A DNA stretch of 64,000 bases. Source: Cymodocea nodosa. Its lineage: Eukaryota; Streptophyta; Magnoliopsida; Alismatales; Cymodoceaceae. The position numbers and the translations under genes are program-made. This document shows, one piece after another, positions 11,818 to 24,256 of this stretch (its first letter is position 1; each line of letters begins with the position of its first letter). The stretch is from contig CM072339.1 of assembly GCA_036874045.1 (NCBI GenBank), positions 13,585,501 through 13,649,500 on the forward strand. Reading direction: 5' to 3'. Under the pieces are notes generated by a model. That model was not told the origin of the DNA, did not search any database, and was given only the letters and a program-made list of their open reading frames with translations.

Positions 11818-14390
11818 AGAAAACATGGCAAGCATTCTATTCTGATTATTAACCAGAATTTATGATTTCTTTTACGTTTCTTATCTCGCAATTAATATTA
11901 TTACGAGCTTACATTACCCTCGCTACAGTTAACGATTTCAGGTAGGAACTTGTGAATAACGTCTCGTTCTCCCTTGCAAGTATTGACAGACAATTACAAA
12001 TCTTCTTCCGTGTGAAGAAGATTTCTTATACAACTGCGAATCCACAAGTTTAAATTAGCCGAGCATACTTGCAAAAGAGAGAATTTCACCCGCCAAAATT
12101 TCGGCTGTCTCGTCATTCATTACTTTTTACGATGATAAAGATTTTTTCTGGATTTGAATTTAGAATTTCTTTCCTTGTAAGGTGAAGAAAGATAAACTTG
12201 GTCGGTGATTGATTATTCATAACGCAAGATATTGATAATTAAAGAAAAGGAACTTCGAGAGATGAAGGTGAACTCAACGGTACATGTGCAAATTGAATTT
12301 GTATTTAATTTACTAATTAGGAGATGAACGCAAATTGGAATCTTGAGGACGACCGTTTTGTTTCATGGCCGTTTATTTATTATCAAGGTGCCACGGAAGA
12401 AAGAGACGGGTCTGGGTTGGTGGGTTTGTCGGCAGTGATGACGTGTTGGTGGAATAGGTGTGTATGATGTACATGGTTGTCTAGGTGTCACGGCGGCGTT
12501 ATCTGCGCGTTGATGGCCCATTAAATTCGAGAAAGATTTCACAAGTATGTTTTGAATTCGCCCAGGATTATTTTTCTCTTTCCATCGATCACTATTCACA
12601 TGAGGTGTTAACAAGTCAGTGATTTACTGTGGATGAAACAAACAACCTTGTAATTTGAATGAAAATTATATTGTCTTAGAAATGTGTTCGGTAGAAACTT
12701 AACTTCTACTTAGCTGTGACCCTGCTTGGTTCTAGATAAATAATGTTCATTTCATGTGTGATTTCAAAGTGAAAAATAAAATAATATTATAATGTTCATT
12801 TGTACGGTTTGAAATGTCAGTCAAAAAAATTTTTAAAAAAGTAAACAAGAACATTTAATACAAAACGAAAAGTCTAAAAAATAATTCTAAGTTTCCTTTA
12901 TTATAAATATTAAAAGTTTTCGGACATTCCTTTCTCCTTCCTTTCAAAAGTTTCACAGGAAATTTAGAAAGTAATATTATTTTTCACAAATAAAAATAAA
13001 ATTTAATATTGATAATTTATGCACTTGTACCTAATTTATATTTTTTTATAAATATTTAATATTTTATTTGACGTTAAATTAAATTTTATTAATATTTAAT
13101 AATTTATTTTCCTAACTTTTTTTTTGTCAGGCACAAAGAGAGAGAGAGATGACTCTATAATTGATATAAAAAACCCAAGGGTTTTTTTATTTGACTTTAC
13201 TTCTAACTTCAACTCATGTCAAGAGTTAAAGAGTAAGACAATGTAAAACAAACACATCTACCCCAACTTCTTAGATCTGCTCTAATCTGCTTCTATCTTA
13301 CTTTTTCTTTTTTGTTTATCTTTCCCCTAAAGCATGCTTTCAACCAACAACCGAGATCAAAATTTGCTCTGAGGATGGAGGATGTCCCAAAAATAATCCT
13401 TGTGGAAGCTCTCTTCTCTCGCGACTCCTCTTGTGGAACCTATCCCCGACACGAGAACCTTCTCTCCTCTCACCACTCTCACACCATGTCCACTCCAAGA
13501 GCTTCGTTTGACGCCTCCTCTTCTCTCTCGCCCGATGCAAGGCCTCCTCTCCTCTCCTTCGCTTTTGTATTGCAGGAAGAACCCTCTCCCTAAGGAATGC
13601 ACTTGTTTTTTTCCTTTCCTCTCCTTCGTTCTCCACTCTCGCACTATAGGAAGAACGTCTGAACTGCTCGCCACTATTGTTGCCTTATAGATGTATGATT
13701 TCTTCCTTAACGTATAGATGTTGATCTGTTTTATAAGAAAAGAAATATACTACAATAACTAAAGAAATAGTTGCAGCAAAAGTTGACAAGTAGAAGTCGG
13801 TTTACCTTACTATTGTACCTAAATTTAGGAGGAACTCATCATTCTCATAATTTGAGTGATGATTTTTTTTTTGGCATGTCCCAATTTTTCTATTTCAATG
13901 TTTCCATTTTTTCTATCATCACAATATATCAAATCAAAATGTCATACAGCTATTTGGGAAATTATGTCATACATAAATTACAAATTTTTATTTTTTTAAT
14001 ATCTAATATATTATTTCATATAATTTATAATATTACAATATCAATAAAAATAGTTTCAAATGTACCAAATATTCATTATAATACTTATTTTCTTAAAAAA
14101 TGATTAAAAGGCAAATTTGGAAAACTATTTACAATACTACTCTAATAAATAAACATCACTCCTAAATTTCTGCTAGAGTTGTCAAAAGTCAATCATAATT
14201 ACAATATTACTCTTAACTAGAGTTGTCACACTTTGAAGCAAAAATAAATGTAACCAAAGAGAAAGAAGACGAAATACTGACAGATAAATGATGATTGACA
14301 TCAGCAAGAACAATAATTGTGGCGAGAGTAACCGTTGTATATTATATGGTTTAGAATGTTACATCGTAAAAAGTTAGCATTGTATCGTTA
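11818..14390. other. Intergenic stretch, no supported gene
   Basis: AT-rich with a CT-rich island at 13390-13660. Overlapping open frames on both strands at 13312-13690 are a consequence of the low-complexity CT/GA composition; none looks like a known protein. A frame at 12363-12614 (minus) is also unrecognised. GAGAGA runs occur at 13138-13149. Confidence 0.6.
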
Positions 14391-15262
14391 GATGAATAAG
14401 TTGTAATATCATAAGAAATAGGTTAAAAATAATTTTATTAAAAACAAAGTAAGAATTGTACTAATTGAAAATAAGATAATTTTAAGCATAACTAAAAAAT
14501 GCACTAATTATAGAAAAAAACTAAAAAAGTAAAGAAACACCTAAAATTACTCAGGAATCATGAGAATCAATTTATATTTATATAATTTAATTAGCTGAAG
14601 ATTTTCCACGTGAAAAGAAAAGATTTATGTAAGTGACTCCATGTAATGGAAATATGACTTGGATTGTTGTTGTATTTTTTTAAAAAAATTAAAATTTAAT
14701 CTATAATATAATTTAATATATATTAAAGTTTTCAATTTAATGTAAGTCATATCTACTAATATTTATTGATTTAAAATCAATAGTCAAAATGTAACTAAAA
14801 TTGGCTAGATTTAAAATATTTGGATAAGAACTAATACTTATTCAATTTAAATAAAATTTTAACCTTGCATTTATAATCATTTGATTTTAAAATTGTTATG
14901 GATCGATGGCTTACTAGATGAAGGGTGAATAGTAAGCCTTCTAAAATTATTATTGATTTTTATTTTACTTTAAAAATTATATATGTGAGAGTTTTTCAAT
15001 TTTATCTTAAGTAGATTACAATCAGCATAATAACAAAAGTTTACTACAAAAGTAATAATAAAAAAGAACACAAAAGATTTTTATAGTAATTCATTTAAAT
15101 GAGTTAATCCACTCCTAAAGGTCTCAATCTTAAGAATTTCATTAATTCGATATTTTTAAGGTTCAATATCAACCTATACAAGAGTCCTCAAACTTTTATA
15201 GTGGTGTTTTCCTAGCTCAACACTAAACCATAAAGCACCATTTTATGCAAATATATAAGACA
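14391..15262. repeat. Repeat E, copy 1, left part
   Basis: Starts GATGAATAAGTTGTAATATC and matches 34061-34927 almost base for base, with scattered differences. It is cut at 15262 by element C1 and resumes at 25801. Class unknown; no coding capacity recognised. Confidence 0.85.
15258..15262 (+). repeat. 5-bp target-site duplication of C1 (left copy AGACA; right copy GGACA at 25801-25805)
   Basis: The uninterrupted copy of repeat E reads ATATAGGACACCAACC at 34929-34944. The split copy reads ATATAAGACA before C1 and GGACACCAACC after it. One transition separates the two duplicates. This fixes the C1 boundaries independently of the LTRs. Confidence 0.9.
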
Positions 15263-16807
15263 TGCTGAGTATTTTGTTTTGATGATATGTGTTGAAAGAA
15301 AATAATCATATTTGCTCAATTACTATTATTTGTGAAAGAAAATTAAAATCATTAATTAATACAGAAAAAGCTTACTGATATAAATACTTGTCTGTATTGG
15401 ATCTGAAATTATACTAAGTTAATAATTAATCGTTTCATTGCATTAATTTCTCATTTAACTAAATGTTAAGTTAACGTGTGTTTTTATTGAAAAACATGAT
15501 ATATTTTAAAGTTATATATTCTGTATCATGCACAGTGCACGTTTAGACAACTCGTTAAGTTAGAGTTTTGGTTGTATAGAGGTTACGTAAGAACTCGTTA
15601 AGTTAGAAGCTTAAATGTTAAAATAGGTCACGTGAGAACTCGTTAAGTTAGTGAGTAAAAGAAGAGACGAACTCGTTAAGTTAGTATTATACATGTGATG
15701 AAATTATAAGTTACGAATATTATATTGTATCACGTGAGGTGCACATGTTTAACTCATTAAGTTAACATAACTAAACGCGTTGAGTTGCTATATTGAATAC
15801 TAAGGCAACACGTTAAGTTAGCGTTACAAACTTAAGTTGTTATTTTTTGCACGTGATAAAATTCTTATTATAAAAACATTTGTATTTTACTAGTTCGTTA
15901 AGTTATCGTAACACAACGAAGATAGTTCGTTGAGTTATTCATAACACAACGGAGTTAGTTCGTTGAGTTAACTACAGTACTTATCACATGAATTGGCACA
16001 TGAGGAACTCGTTAAGTTAGAAATGTTAAGTTATATATATACCTGTGTTACTCGTTTAGTTAACATTAAAGTAATGACTTCTTATTACACATGAAAAATT
16101 TTGGACGAGAAAGTTTATTTTGCAGGAAATTTTTCAGAGATCCAGGATTGATGATTAAAGAAAATTCGCAATGTAAACGTGGGTCAGAATGTGTGTATTT
16201 CGATGAAGGAAAAAGAAAAGACGTGAAGAAGTGGAAAACTGGTAGTGATTAAGTGTGGAGGATATGCATAAAATGAAGATACAGTATAAAAGGCATAGAA
16301 TTCTCGTTGATCAAACTATCCCTGCACATCAAACGAAAAATCTTTTTAAGGATCAAAAACACCTATTCAGGGAAAATCTCTCAGGTGGAAGCAAATTCAG
16401 TGAAGCAGAAAAGGTCAGATTTACGTCACTAAAGATTTAAAGTATCAGAAGAAAGTAAATTCGATGAAGCATAAAAAGACAAGATATTTGTCACTAAAGA
16501 ATTACTGAAAAAGAAAGAAAAGAAGAAGAAGAAAGATCTCAAACAGAGAGAAATGTTTTAAATTCTGCAAATTAGTTTTCTCTGTTTGTAGTTATGAAAT
16601 TGTTTAGATGATACATGGTATCGAGATATAATTGCATCTACAATTTCTGAGGAGAATTGAATTGTATATTGTAATCGAAACCTTGAATAAAAATGATTTT
16701 ATGAAAACAATGTCTCGACTTGTTTTTGAGTTTTAAAGTTTCAATTATATTCAAAAATATTGAAAAACACAATTCACCCCCCTCTTGTGTAGCCATACGA
16801 TCCTACA
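15263..16807 (+). repeat. C1 5' LTR
   Basis: 1545 bp, TG(C)TGAGTATTTT ... GATCCTACA. A TATA box (TATAAAAGG) lies at 15285+1000, that is 16285-16293, and AATAAA at 16686-16691. The U3 half carries at least a dozen copies of a CTCGTTAAGTTAG-type motif (for example 15551-15563, 15594-15606, 15639-15651, 15672-15684) with several CACGTG/CACGTGA boxes between them. Confidence 0.93.
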
Positions 16808-16809
16808 AG

Positions 16810-16821
16810 TGGTATTAGAGC
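16810..16821 (+). other. C1 primer-binding site (initiator tRNA-Met type)
   Basis: TGGTATTAGAGC, two bases after the LTR end. The standard plant copia site is TGGTATCAGAGC; one transition separates them. Confidence 0.9.
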
Positions 16822-17007
16822 TTTGTTAATAATCTTTGATATAAAATCGATACCAACTTATTTAATATCATTGCTTATTATGCCTTCCTTCTTTTTAAAC
16901 ATACATTAATATCTGAGCATACGTTTAACTTTCTTGATTTAAGGCTCAAGTTGCTTTAAAGTTTTTAGACTGTTTAAAATGAATTAGGTTGAAAAATCTA
17001 AGGTAAG

Positions 17008-18118
17008 ATAGCTACTAGAAATGGTAATTTTTCTTTATATAAAGGCTAAAATCTTAATCGTCCTCCTTTATTTGATGGAATTCATTTTGAATATTGGAAA
17101 TATAGGATGACTGTTTTTCTTCAAAGTATAGATCATAAGTTGTGGTTCATGATTTCTAAATCATATACTCCGTTATCTACCCCTTATAATACTTGGACAA
17201 TTACTAAAAAAGAAAATGAAACTCTGAATGCTAAGGGCTTAAATATTTTATTTTGTGCATTGAGTTATGAACACTTCAGTAAAGTGTCGGCATATAAATC
17301 TGCTTATGAGGTGTGACATGCATTAGAAGTTTCACATGAAGTTACTTCTCAAGTTAAAGAGACTAAAATAAACATGTTGATTCATAAGTATGAACTTTTT
17401 AATATGCACATCATAAACTCTTTAAAATGCTTAGGAAAGAATTTTGAACAAAAGGATTTGGTGAGGAAAATTCTTAGATCCCTAAGTTCTAAATGGTCTT
17501 AGAAAGTAACATCAATTGAGGAATCACGAGATTTAAATGTTTATACCATGAATGAACTTATAGGAATCTTAACAGCTTATGAAGTTCAATTAAATGAATC
17601 ATTGAGTCACAACAAACCAAAAATGAAGAAAGAAATAGCCTTCGAAATTAATTCAGATTCTGATATATCTACTGATTCTAACGAGGATTTGATTTTGTTG
17701 ACTAGGAAATTCAAGAAAGCATGGAAAGCTAGGAAACAGTAAAGAAACAGAAATGACAAACCCTCAACATCAAAATCATTGAATGACAAGAATTCTTCAT
17801 TTAGAAAGTATGTATGTTACAACTGTAAAAAACCTAGACATCTTTCTCCAGATTGTCCTATAAGGAAAAATGAAAAGTATAGTAGGACAAATCAAAAGAA
17901 GATGGCTTAGAAAACTCATAAAAAGTTTTACAAAAAAAAAGCTTTGAATGTCACTTAGGATGACACGTTTGAAGAGTCTGAATCTGAGGAATCATCATCA
18001 AAATCTTCACATTTAGAAGGAGAACAAGAGTTAGAAGATGTTGCTCATGTGTGCTTCAAGGCAGATGAGTCTAAGGTAATATCTGATCCTGAAAGTCATT
18101 CAGATTTTAACTTTGATG
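17008..18118 (+). pseudogene. C1 gag (UBN2-type copia Gag), degraded
   Basis: The start codon has become ATA at 17008-17010 (C3 has ATGGCTACTGG here). Frame 1 then shows the Gag core (PPLFDGIHFEYWKYRMTVFL), INMLIHKYELF, VRKILRSLSSKWS and a CCHC knuckle (CYNCKKPRHLSPDC at about 17815-17857). In-frame stops lie at KAxxGYN-type positions: GGC TAA, TGG to TGA after YEV, CAG to TAG after KWS and after KARKQ, and more beyond. About 50 codons are deleted after YELF. Most stops are single C-to-T or G-to-A changes relative to C2/C3. The frame breaks at the deletion that removed protease and integrase. Confidence 0.88.
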
Positions 18119-19933
18119 AATCAATCTAAAGTTGATATGATCAATCTCCCAAAAGAGTTAGAGATCAATAGAGAGATTGAAGATTTATTTGAGAAAATTA
18201 AAAATATGAACTTAAATGATCATACTAATGATGAAAGTGAGGGACCTTCAGATGTTGATGAGAATAATGAGGAAAATCAGAGAAATTGGCGTTATTCTTC
18301 ATCACATCCCATTACTCAAGTCATTGGTAATATTAATGAGGGAGTTAAAACTAGAGCTTGAGTAAATTTAAATAGTATGTGTATGTTTGTTTCTATGGTA
18401 GAACCAAGGAATATAGAAGAAGCATTATTTGATGAAAATTGGATAGTGGCAATGCAAGAAGAACTAAATCAATTCATTAGAAATGATGTTTGGGAATTAG
18501 TCTCTCCACCAGAAAATCAGTCCATAATAGGTACAAAGTGGATATTTAGAAACAAAACTAACGAAACTGGTCAAGTTATAAGGAACAAAGCTAGATTAGT
18601 TTCACAAGGATATACACAGGAAGAAAGACTAGATTATGATGAAACATTTGCACTTGTGGCTAGGTTAGAAAGTAATAGAGTATTATTGGCCTATGCTTGT
18701 TATATGGATTTTAAATTATTTCAAATAGATGTAAAGAGTGCATTTCTAAATGGTTTAATTAATGAAGAAGTCTATGTAAAAAAACCACCTGGATTTGAAG
18801 ATATTAAAAATCCTGACTTTGTGTATAAATTGAAGAAAACCTTATATGGTTTGAAGCAAGCACCTAGATCATGGTATGAAAGATTATCTACTTTTTTAAT
18901 AGAAAAAAGCTATATCATGGGAAAAGTGGATCATACTCTATTTATCAAGAGAGATGGTAAAGAGTAGATTGTTGTTCAAATATACGTGGATGATATAATC
19001 TTTGGAGCAACCTCTGATAAGTTGATAAAAATATTCTCTGAAGAGATGACTAATCAGTTTGAAATGAGTATGATAGGAGAACTTTCATATTTTCTAGGAT
19101 TTCAAATTAAGCAAATGGATAAAGGTATATTTTTAAATCAGGAGAAATATGTAGATGAAATGCTTAAGAAATTTAATTTTAATGATACAAGGATTCGAGG
19201 AACTCCTATGAGTACTTCTTTAATGTTAGATATTGATGACATAGGAAAATCAATAGATCAAAGAAAATATAGAAGTATGATTGGTTCTTTACTTTATTTG
19301 ACTACTAGTAGACCTGATATTATGTTTGCTGTGTGTGTTTGTGCTAGATTTCAATCTAATCCTAAAGAATCACACTCAATTGTAGTTAAAAGAATATTTA
19401 GATATATACAAGGAACTAAAAATTTCAGACTGTATTATTCTAAGGATAGTTCAATAGATCTTATAGGATATACTGATGCTGATTATGCAAGATCTAAATC
19501 TGATAGAAAAAGTACAAGTGGCACATGTCAATTATTGGGAAATAATTTGGTATCATGGTTTAGTAAAAAGCAAAACTATGTAGCATTTTCTACTACTGAA
19601 GTTGAATATGTTACTGCTGCACTATGTTGCACTAAGATTCTATGGATAAGGTAAACTTTAGAGGATTTTGGATTATCTTATGATACAACTGAGATTTATT
19701 GTGACAGTAATTCTACAATAAATCTTTCCAAAAATCCTGTATTACATTCTAGAGCAAAGTATATAGAGGTTAGACATCATTTTCTAAAAGATAACGTAAT
19801 TAAAGGAAAAATTAAATTAGAATTTGTGTCTAGTAAAAATCAATTAGCTGATATATTTACAAAACCTCTAGACGAAAATACATTCTGCAACACTAGATTA
19901 AATTTGGGTATTTGTAGGCTATGTGATGTGTAA
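18119..19933 (+). pseudogene. C1 reverse transcriptase and RNase H (copia pol, 3' part)
   Basis: One frame from INLPKELEINREIEDL through RT to RNase H. RT landmarks: DENWIVAMQEELNQF, GTKWIFRNK, FQIDVKSAFLNG, YGLKQAPRSWYERL and the catalytic YVDD (about 18985). RNase H landmarks: GYTDADYARSKSDRKSTSG, TEVEYVTAALCC, YCDSNSTINLSKNP and the terminal DIFTKPL. Three stops interrupt it (18358-18360, 18965-18967, 19652-19654), each explicable as a CGA, CAG or CAA codon hit by C-to-T. The conserved P of the TFAPVARLE motif is L. Protease and integrase, normally upstream, are absent. Confidence 0.92.
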
Positions 19934-21494
19934 AATGCTTAAACTCCACATAAAAAGATAAATAGTATTGATGATGTTGTTCGCCTCATAGATATTATAT
20001 ACTTATCATAAATATCTAAAGTAATATCTAAACTACTACTTAAGATACTATGTATTTATTGTAAAATCATGGTAGTATCTTATTGATTTTAAGTAGTTTA
20101 TCAATTTTAATGGTTTTTACGATTTTAAGTGGAAGTGTAAATGAAAAACATTAAATACTTTTGAAGTTCTGAAACTTTGATTAAGTGTTTTCTTTGAATC
20201 GAGGAAAATGCATATGATCATACATAAATTTGACTTAATTGTTTAAACTTGTAGAATAATTTATATGTAACTCATCTTAAACTGTTAATCAAAAGTATAA
20301 GCTTATTGAAATTGATTCATATTTTCAGTAAAATCATAGAAGTAAAAATTGTATGAGATTTGTGTTTATTGCATTTGTATTAATGGAATACATATATACT
20401 GTGCTTAAAATGAAAAGTGCTTATAAAGTGAAAATCTTTGAGAGTTTATTGATCGGTTTGATCACGAGCCTTTTGTACTTGAGCAGATAGGTATGTAAGG
20501 ATTATTGTCCTAAAAAAGGATTCTTTAAATCTGACAACTTAAGGTCCTAATCAGATTTGAGATTATTTACTAAAAGCTCATTACATGGGTACATTAGAAA
20601 GCTCTTGTATGATTCAAGCTTTTCAAACTAACTTTCAAAAAAAGAAAAAAAAGGGTGTTTCATTAATGACAGATATCTTTGAATCAAATATAGTTTTTAC
20701 TAATATGACTATTGAGTTATTGAATCAACATTAGTACTTTTGAAAACATTTATTTGAGATACATTCTTTTATTCTCCTTGAATTAATCATATTGAGTTCA
20801 AAGTTGTGTTTTGATTCATATACAATAGGAATTGATTCTAAAAATCATTTTTGATGAAGTCAGAATAACGGAAGTTTCTTAAAAGAAAAATTAAAAGTAT
20901 AGTTATACTTAACATCTATTATTATACAAGTATATTTTGTATTTTGTTGAATATATATATAAAGTATATTTGTAGGGGAGGATTAACAATGTCCAAAACA
21001 GATTAATATAATTCAGAATACAAATCTTGGTTAATCTGAATTAATGTCCTCTTAAAAGCTTGATGAAATAATTTACAAAGACAAACAAACTATTTTAGAT
21101 TCAAAGGACAGGAATGTTAGAATAGTTTACAATGTTCTTAAGAAAATGATAAGGTATACCTATTGTGATGTGTTTGGAACGTTTCAGTTCGAAGCATCCG
21201 AAAATTGTTTTAAGTGTACTAACTGGATGTTATGTTAGATAAGGTAACGTGTAAAACTACCTTTAGACAGCGTTTTACTCGTTAGGTTAGTTAACTCAAC
21301 GAGTTATACTTGAATATTTCGGGTACTTTGATTGAATAAATTTTATTCAATATTCATTTAATATCTAAACCCGACTTCTCTTCATGTTGAGTTATTCGCC
21401 TAAAACCCTATTTAAACACTTATTACATGGGCACTTAGGTTATTCTGTAAACTTTGCCTAAACTCTTTCCCGCTTATTGCTGTTATAACCTGCG
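19934..21494 (+). other. C1 non-coding region containing a 200-bp block shared with gypsy element G2
   Basis: No open frame is recognised. From about 20090 to 20970 the sequence is related to 54020-54980 in G2. The best part, 20441-20640 versus 54381-54580, is exactly 200 bp in both with about 20 mismatches by eye. A short motif cluster (ACTCGTTAGGTTAG, TTAACTCAACGAGTTA) sits at 21274-21313, followed by a TATTTAAAC at about 21409, some 85 bp before ORFx. Confidence 0.8.
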
Positions 21495-23765
21495 ATGATG
21501 GTCTCCAAGTTCTACAAAGGTCATGGTAGAGAAAAAGGCAAAAGCAAAGGAGATGCAAAAGGAAAAGAAATAGAAAATGATGAAGTTCCACGCACTTGGT
21601 TTAAGAAAATTTTGTAAGTTGATAAAAGGTTAGCAAAAATTTACAGTGAATACTTCTTTCCTGAAGGTATACTGAATGAAGTTAGATTAGAGCTTCATAA
21701 TACTGATGCTAGTATTACATACATGGGGATTCAAAGTAAATATGATAGAGAATATCGTATGAAATGTGCTGAAATTGCATCTTTGGAATAGTATACAAAA
21801 TATATGGAAAAATGTGTAGGTTCATCAAATAGAATTCCTCAAACTCCTATTAGTGGTACATGACTACAACCATTTGAGGAAGAACATAAATCTGCTATAC
21901 CTACCCCTTTATATTCAAAATAAGTAGAATCAAATATTACTGTAGATAAAAGAAAAGTTGATAGTCTTCGAAAGTCTATAGTAATAGAAAGTGCATTTGA
22001 AGAATTAAAGTAGAAAACTTTTATGGAGCAATTTGAAAAGAAAGCAGCAATACTTGAAGAGGAGAAACATAAATTTTATAGTAGAAGGAAAGTTAGAAAA
22101 ATTATGTCTTCAAAGACAAAGTCTATTGAAAAAGGAAAATCAGATGAAAATTTATTTCCAAAGGACAATGTATGTCTAGACATTGCACCTTATTGTACAT
22201 CTAATAAACTCATCAGTTCTGAGCATACTGAAACTGATGATGATAATGAGACTTTATTTTCTCTTGCTAGAAAACTTGAGAAGAAATGCAAGTCAAATAT
22301 AAGCTCAAGTTTTTCTATTAGTACAAGTCCTGATGATGTAGAAATTGAAAAATCAAAGCATCAGGCACTTGACATTGAACAAGTTATTGCAGATATAATT
22401 GACAATGTTGAGGTAGTAACTAGTTCACAAGCTGAATTGTCTAGAGTAGCAGATATTGAAAAAGTTAAGACTTTAGAAGAGCAAAACGTTAACCAACCTT
22501 CTTTAGAATCTATAGAAGCAGAGTTTGAGAATTCACAGCATGTATCAATGGAGATATCTATTGAACAAAATGAACAACTACAGACAGATACACCGGTTGT
22601 AGAATTTATGGAAGCATTGAACTCTGATCATTCTATAGAGACTGAACAAATGAATGTTGAGCATATTGGCAATGTTCCTTACACTATTGAAGCTGAAGAA
22701 TCAAGTTTACATACGTAGCTTCAAGAAAATATTTTCACAAAGAAACAACATGACATTCATTTTGAAGAAGAGGTTCCTGAAGATGAATTAAACTTTGAAT
22801 CAAGGCTTCAGGTATCACCTTCTTTATGTATAGTACTACAAATTCAAGGTAATTCAATTCATTTTAGATCTGAAGAAGCATTGCAGAAATATAATAATCT
22901 GATTACATGTCAGATTCTACATACTCGACCAATAAAATTCAGAAATTTGATGGAAATAAGAGATCTATTTGAGTATCAAGGACTCATTCAATTCTTACCA
23001 GTTGGAACGAAATGGAAGCAATACACAGAGCTTATTGCAGCTTTTTATAGCAATCTGGTCAAAAATGAAAATTTTCTGAAAACTCAAATAAATCAATAAG
23101 AGTTTATATTGTCTCCTGAGTTAATTTTTGAAGTTTTGGGATTAAAGAATGAAGGTGCTCTTGTTACAAACAGATTTGACATGATTAGACAACTAGAATG
23201 GAACATTCAGTCTTTATCAAAAATTTTGGATGTATATTCTGAAATGAGATTAATGGAAAATCTGAATGTAGAGGCAAGGTTCATTGCAAATATATTGCAT
23301 GCAAATTTATTTTAGAGAGTTGGACACAATTTGGAAGTCAGCAGAAGCTGTTTATATGCAACTTATGGCCTGTTGAATAGAATTCAAATCAATTGGTTTG
23401 ATGTTTTTACTTCTCAACTACAGCATATGAGTTCAAAGTTATTTTATGGTGATGCTGTATGTAGAATCCTTGCAAGCTAATTGAATTTATCCGATTGGCC
23501 CTCTGAAACTAAAGGCATGAGAGCATTTAGTGTAAAAGATTTGCAACGATTCCAGGCCATGCATAAACCTGAACAACAACAACAACAACTTGATTGTACA
23601 AACCATATACAACAACAACAACAAAGTTATTCAGTTCAAGCAGAATAACAAACCTAGATACCTCTTGACCTAAATGATGTACTTAATGACATCAGAAATG
23701 ATATTAGGCATCTAGGAGATAAAATTTGTAATGCTATAAGTGATATACTTAGGAGGGGTCGATAA
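21495..23765 (+). pseudogene. C1 accessory ORFx (about 756 codons), degraded
   Basis: A single frame from ATGATGGTCTCC to TAA at 23763-23765, with about eleven stops; 22023-22718 is uninterrupted. Order of parts: a lysine-rich N-terminus (GHGREKGKSKG), a charged coiled-coil-like stretch (MEQFEKKAAILEEEKHK), a long acidic region rich in E, S and T, then a compact domain from about 22860 to 23560 (IRDLFEYQGLIQFL, AAFYSNL, LSPELIFEVLGLKNEG, RFIANILHANLF, NRIQINWFDVF), a glutamine run, and a C-terminal helix. The compact domain matches G2's 48885-49650 and recalls the Pfam family for putative plant transposon proteins (Transposase_32), from memory. No signal peptide or membrane helix is visible, so a classical envelope protein is unlikely. 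Confidence 0.8.
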
Positions 23766-24256
23766 CTGTTTTTGTTTGTATCTGAATACAAAATGTAATG
23801 TTTGTATTCCTTGTTTGATTCATTGAATAATACATTTTTCTGTAAATGCATTCTACTCTTATTATTGTTTACAGAAAGAGTTGTTGCAAATATATCTCTT
23901 CCTATATATATATTCTCTGTAATTATCTTTTTGATTAATGACAAAAAGGAGGAGAAATGTTATAAAAAGATGATTATGATTTTAATTGCATATAATATAA
24001 AGGGAGATGATATTTATGGTTATTGTAATCTAACAGATTATAATTAGAGAAATGATACTTATATAATTATTGACATCTGAAAGTTTTAGTTCTGAGAGAT
24101 GAAATTTACACAAACAATAGAAATAAGCGTAAGTGAACTTAAGTCAACAAACTTGTTTGTTGAATTAAAAGTTAACCCAACGAAGGTGCTTTGTTGAGTT
24201 AAATATATTTCATAATTGATTTAATATGATTTTATCATCATAAAAAAGGGGGAGAT
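23766..24256 (+). other. C1 3' untranslated region with polypurine tracts
   Basis: Holds a PPT-like GACAAAAAGGAGGAGAAATG at 23939-23958 and the terminal AAAAAAGGGGGAGAT at 24242-24256 directly before the 3' LTR. Repeated polypurine signatures are a known Sirevirus feature. A weak motif cluster (GTCAACAAAC...TTTGTTGAGTTAA) lies at 24140-24205. Confidence 0.8.

Noticed and set aside
13312-13690. Overlapping open frames of 93-105 codons on both strands
   Set aside because: All come from one CT/GA-rich low-complexity island; no domain or conserved motif seen in any frame.
15551-16080. CRISPR-like look of a short motif repeated at intervals
   Set aside because: Spacing and repeat sequence vary, it lies in the U3 of LTRs of a plant element, and it occurs in both LTRs; it is a promoter-type array.
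21495-23765. ORFx as a retroviral-type envelope gene
   Set aside because: The position fits, but no signal peptide, membrane helix or cysteine pattern is visible; the charged and coiled-coil content argues against it.
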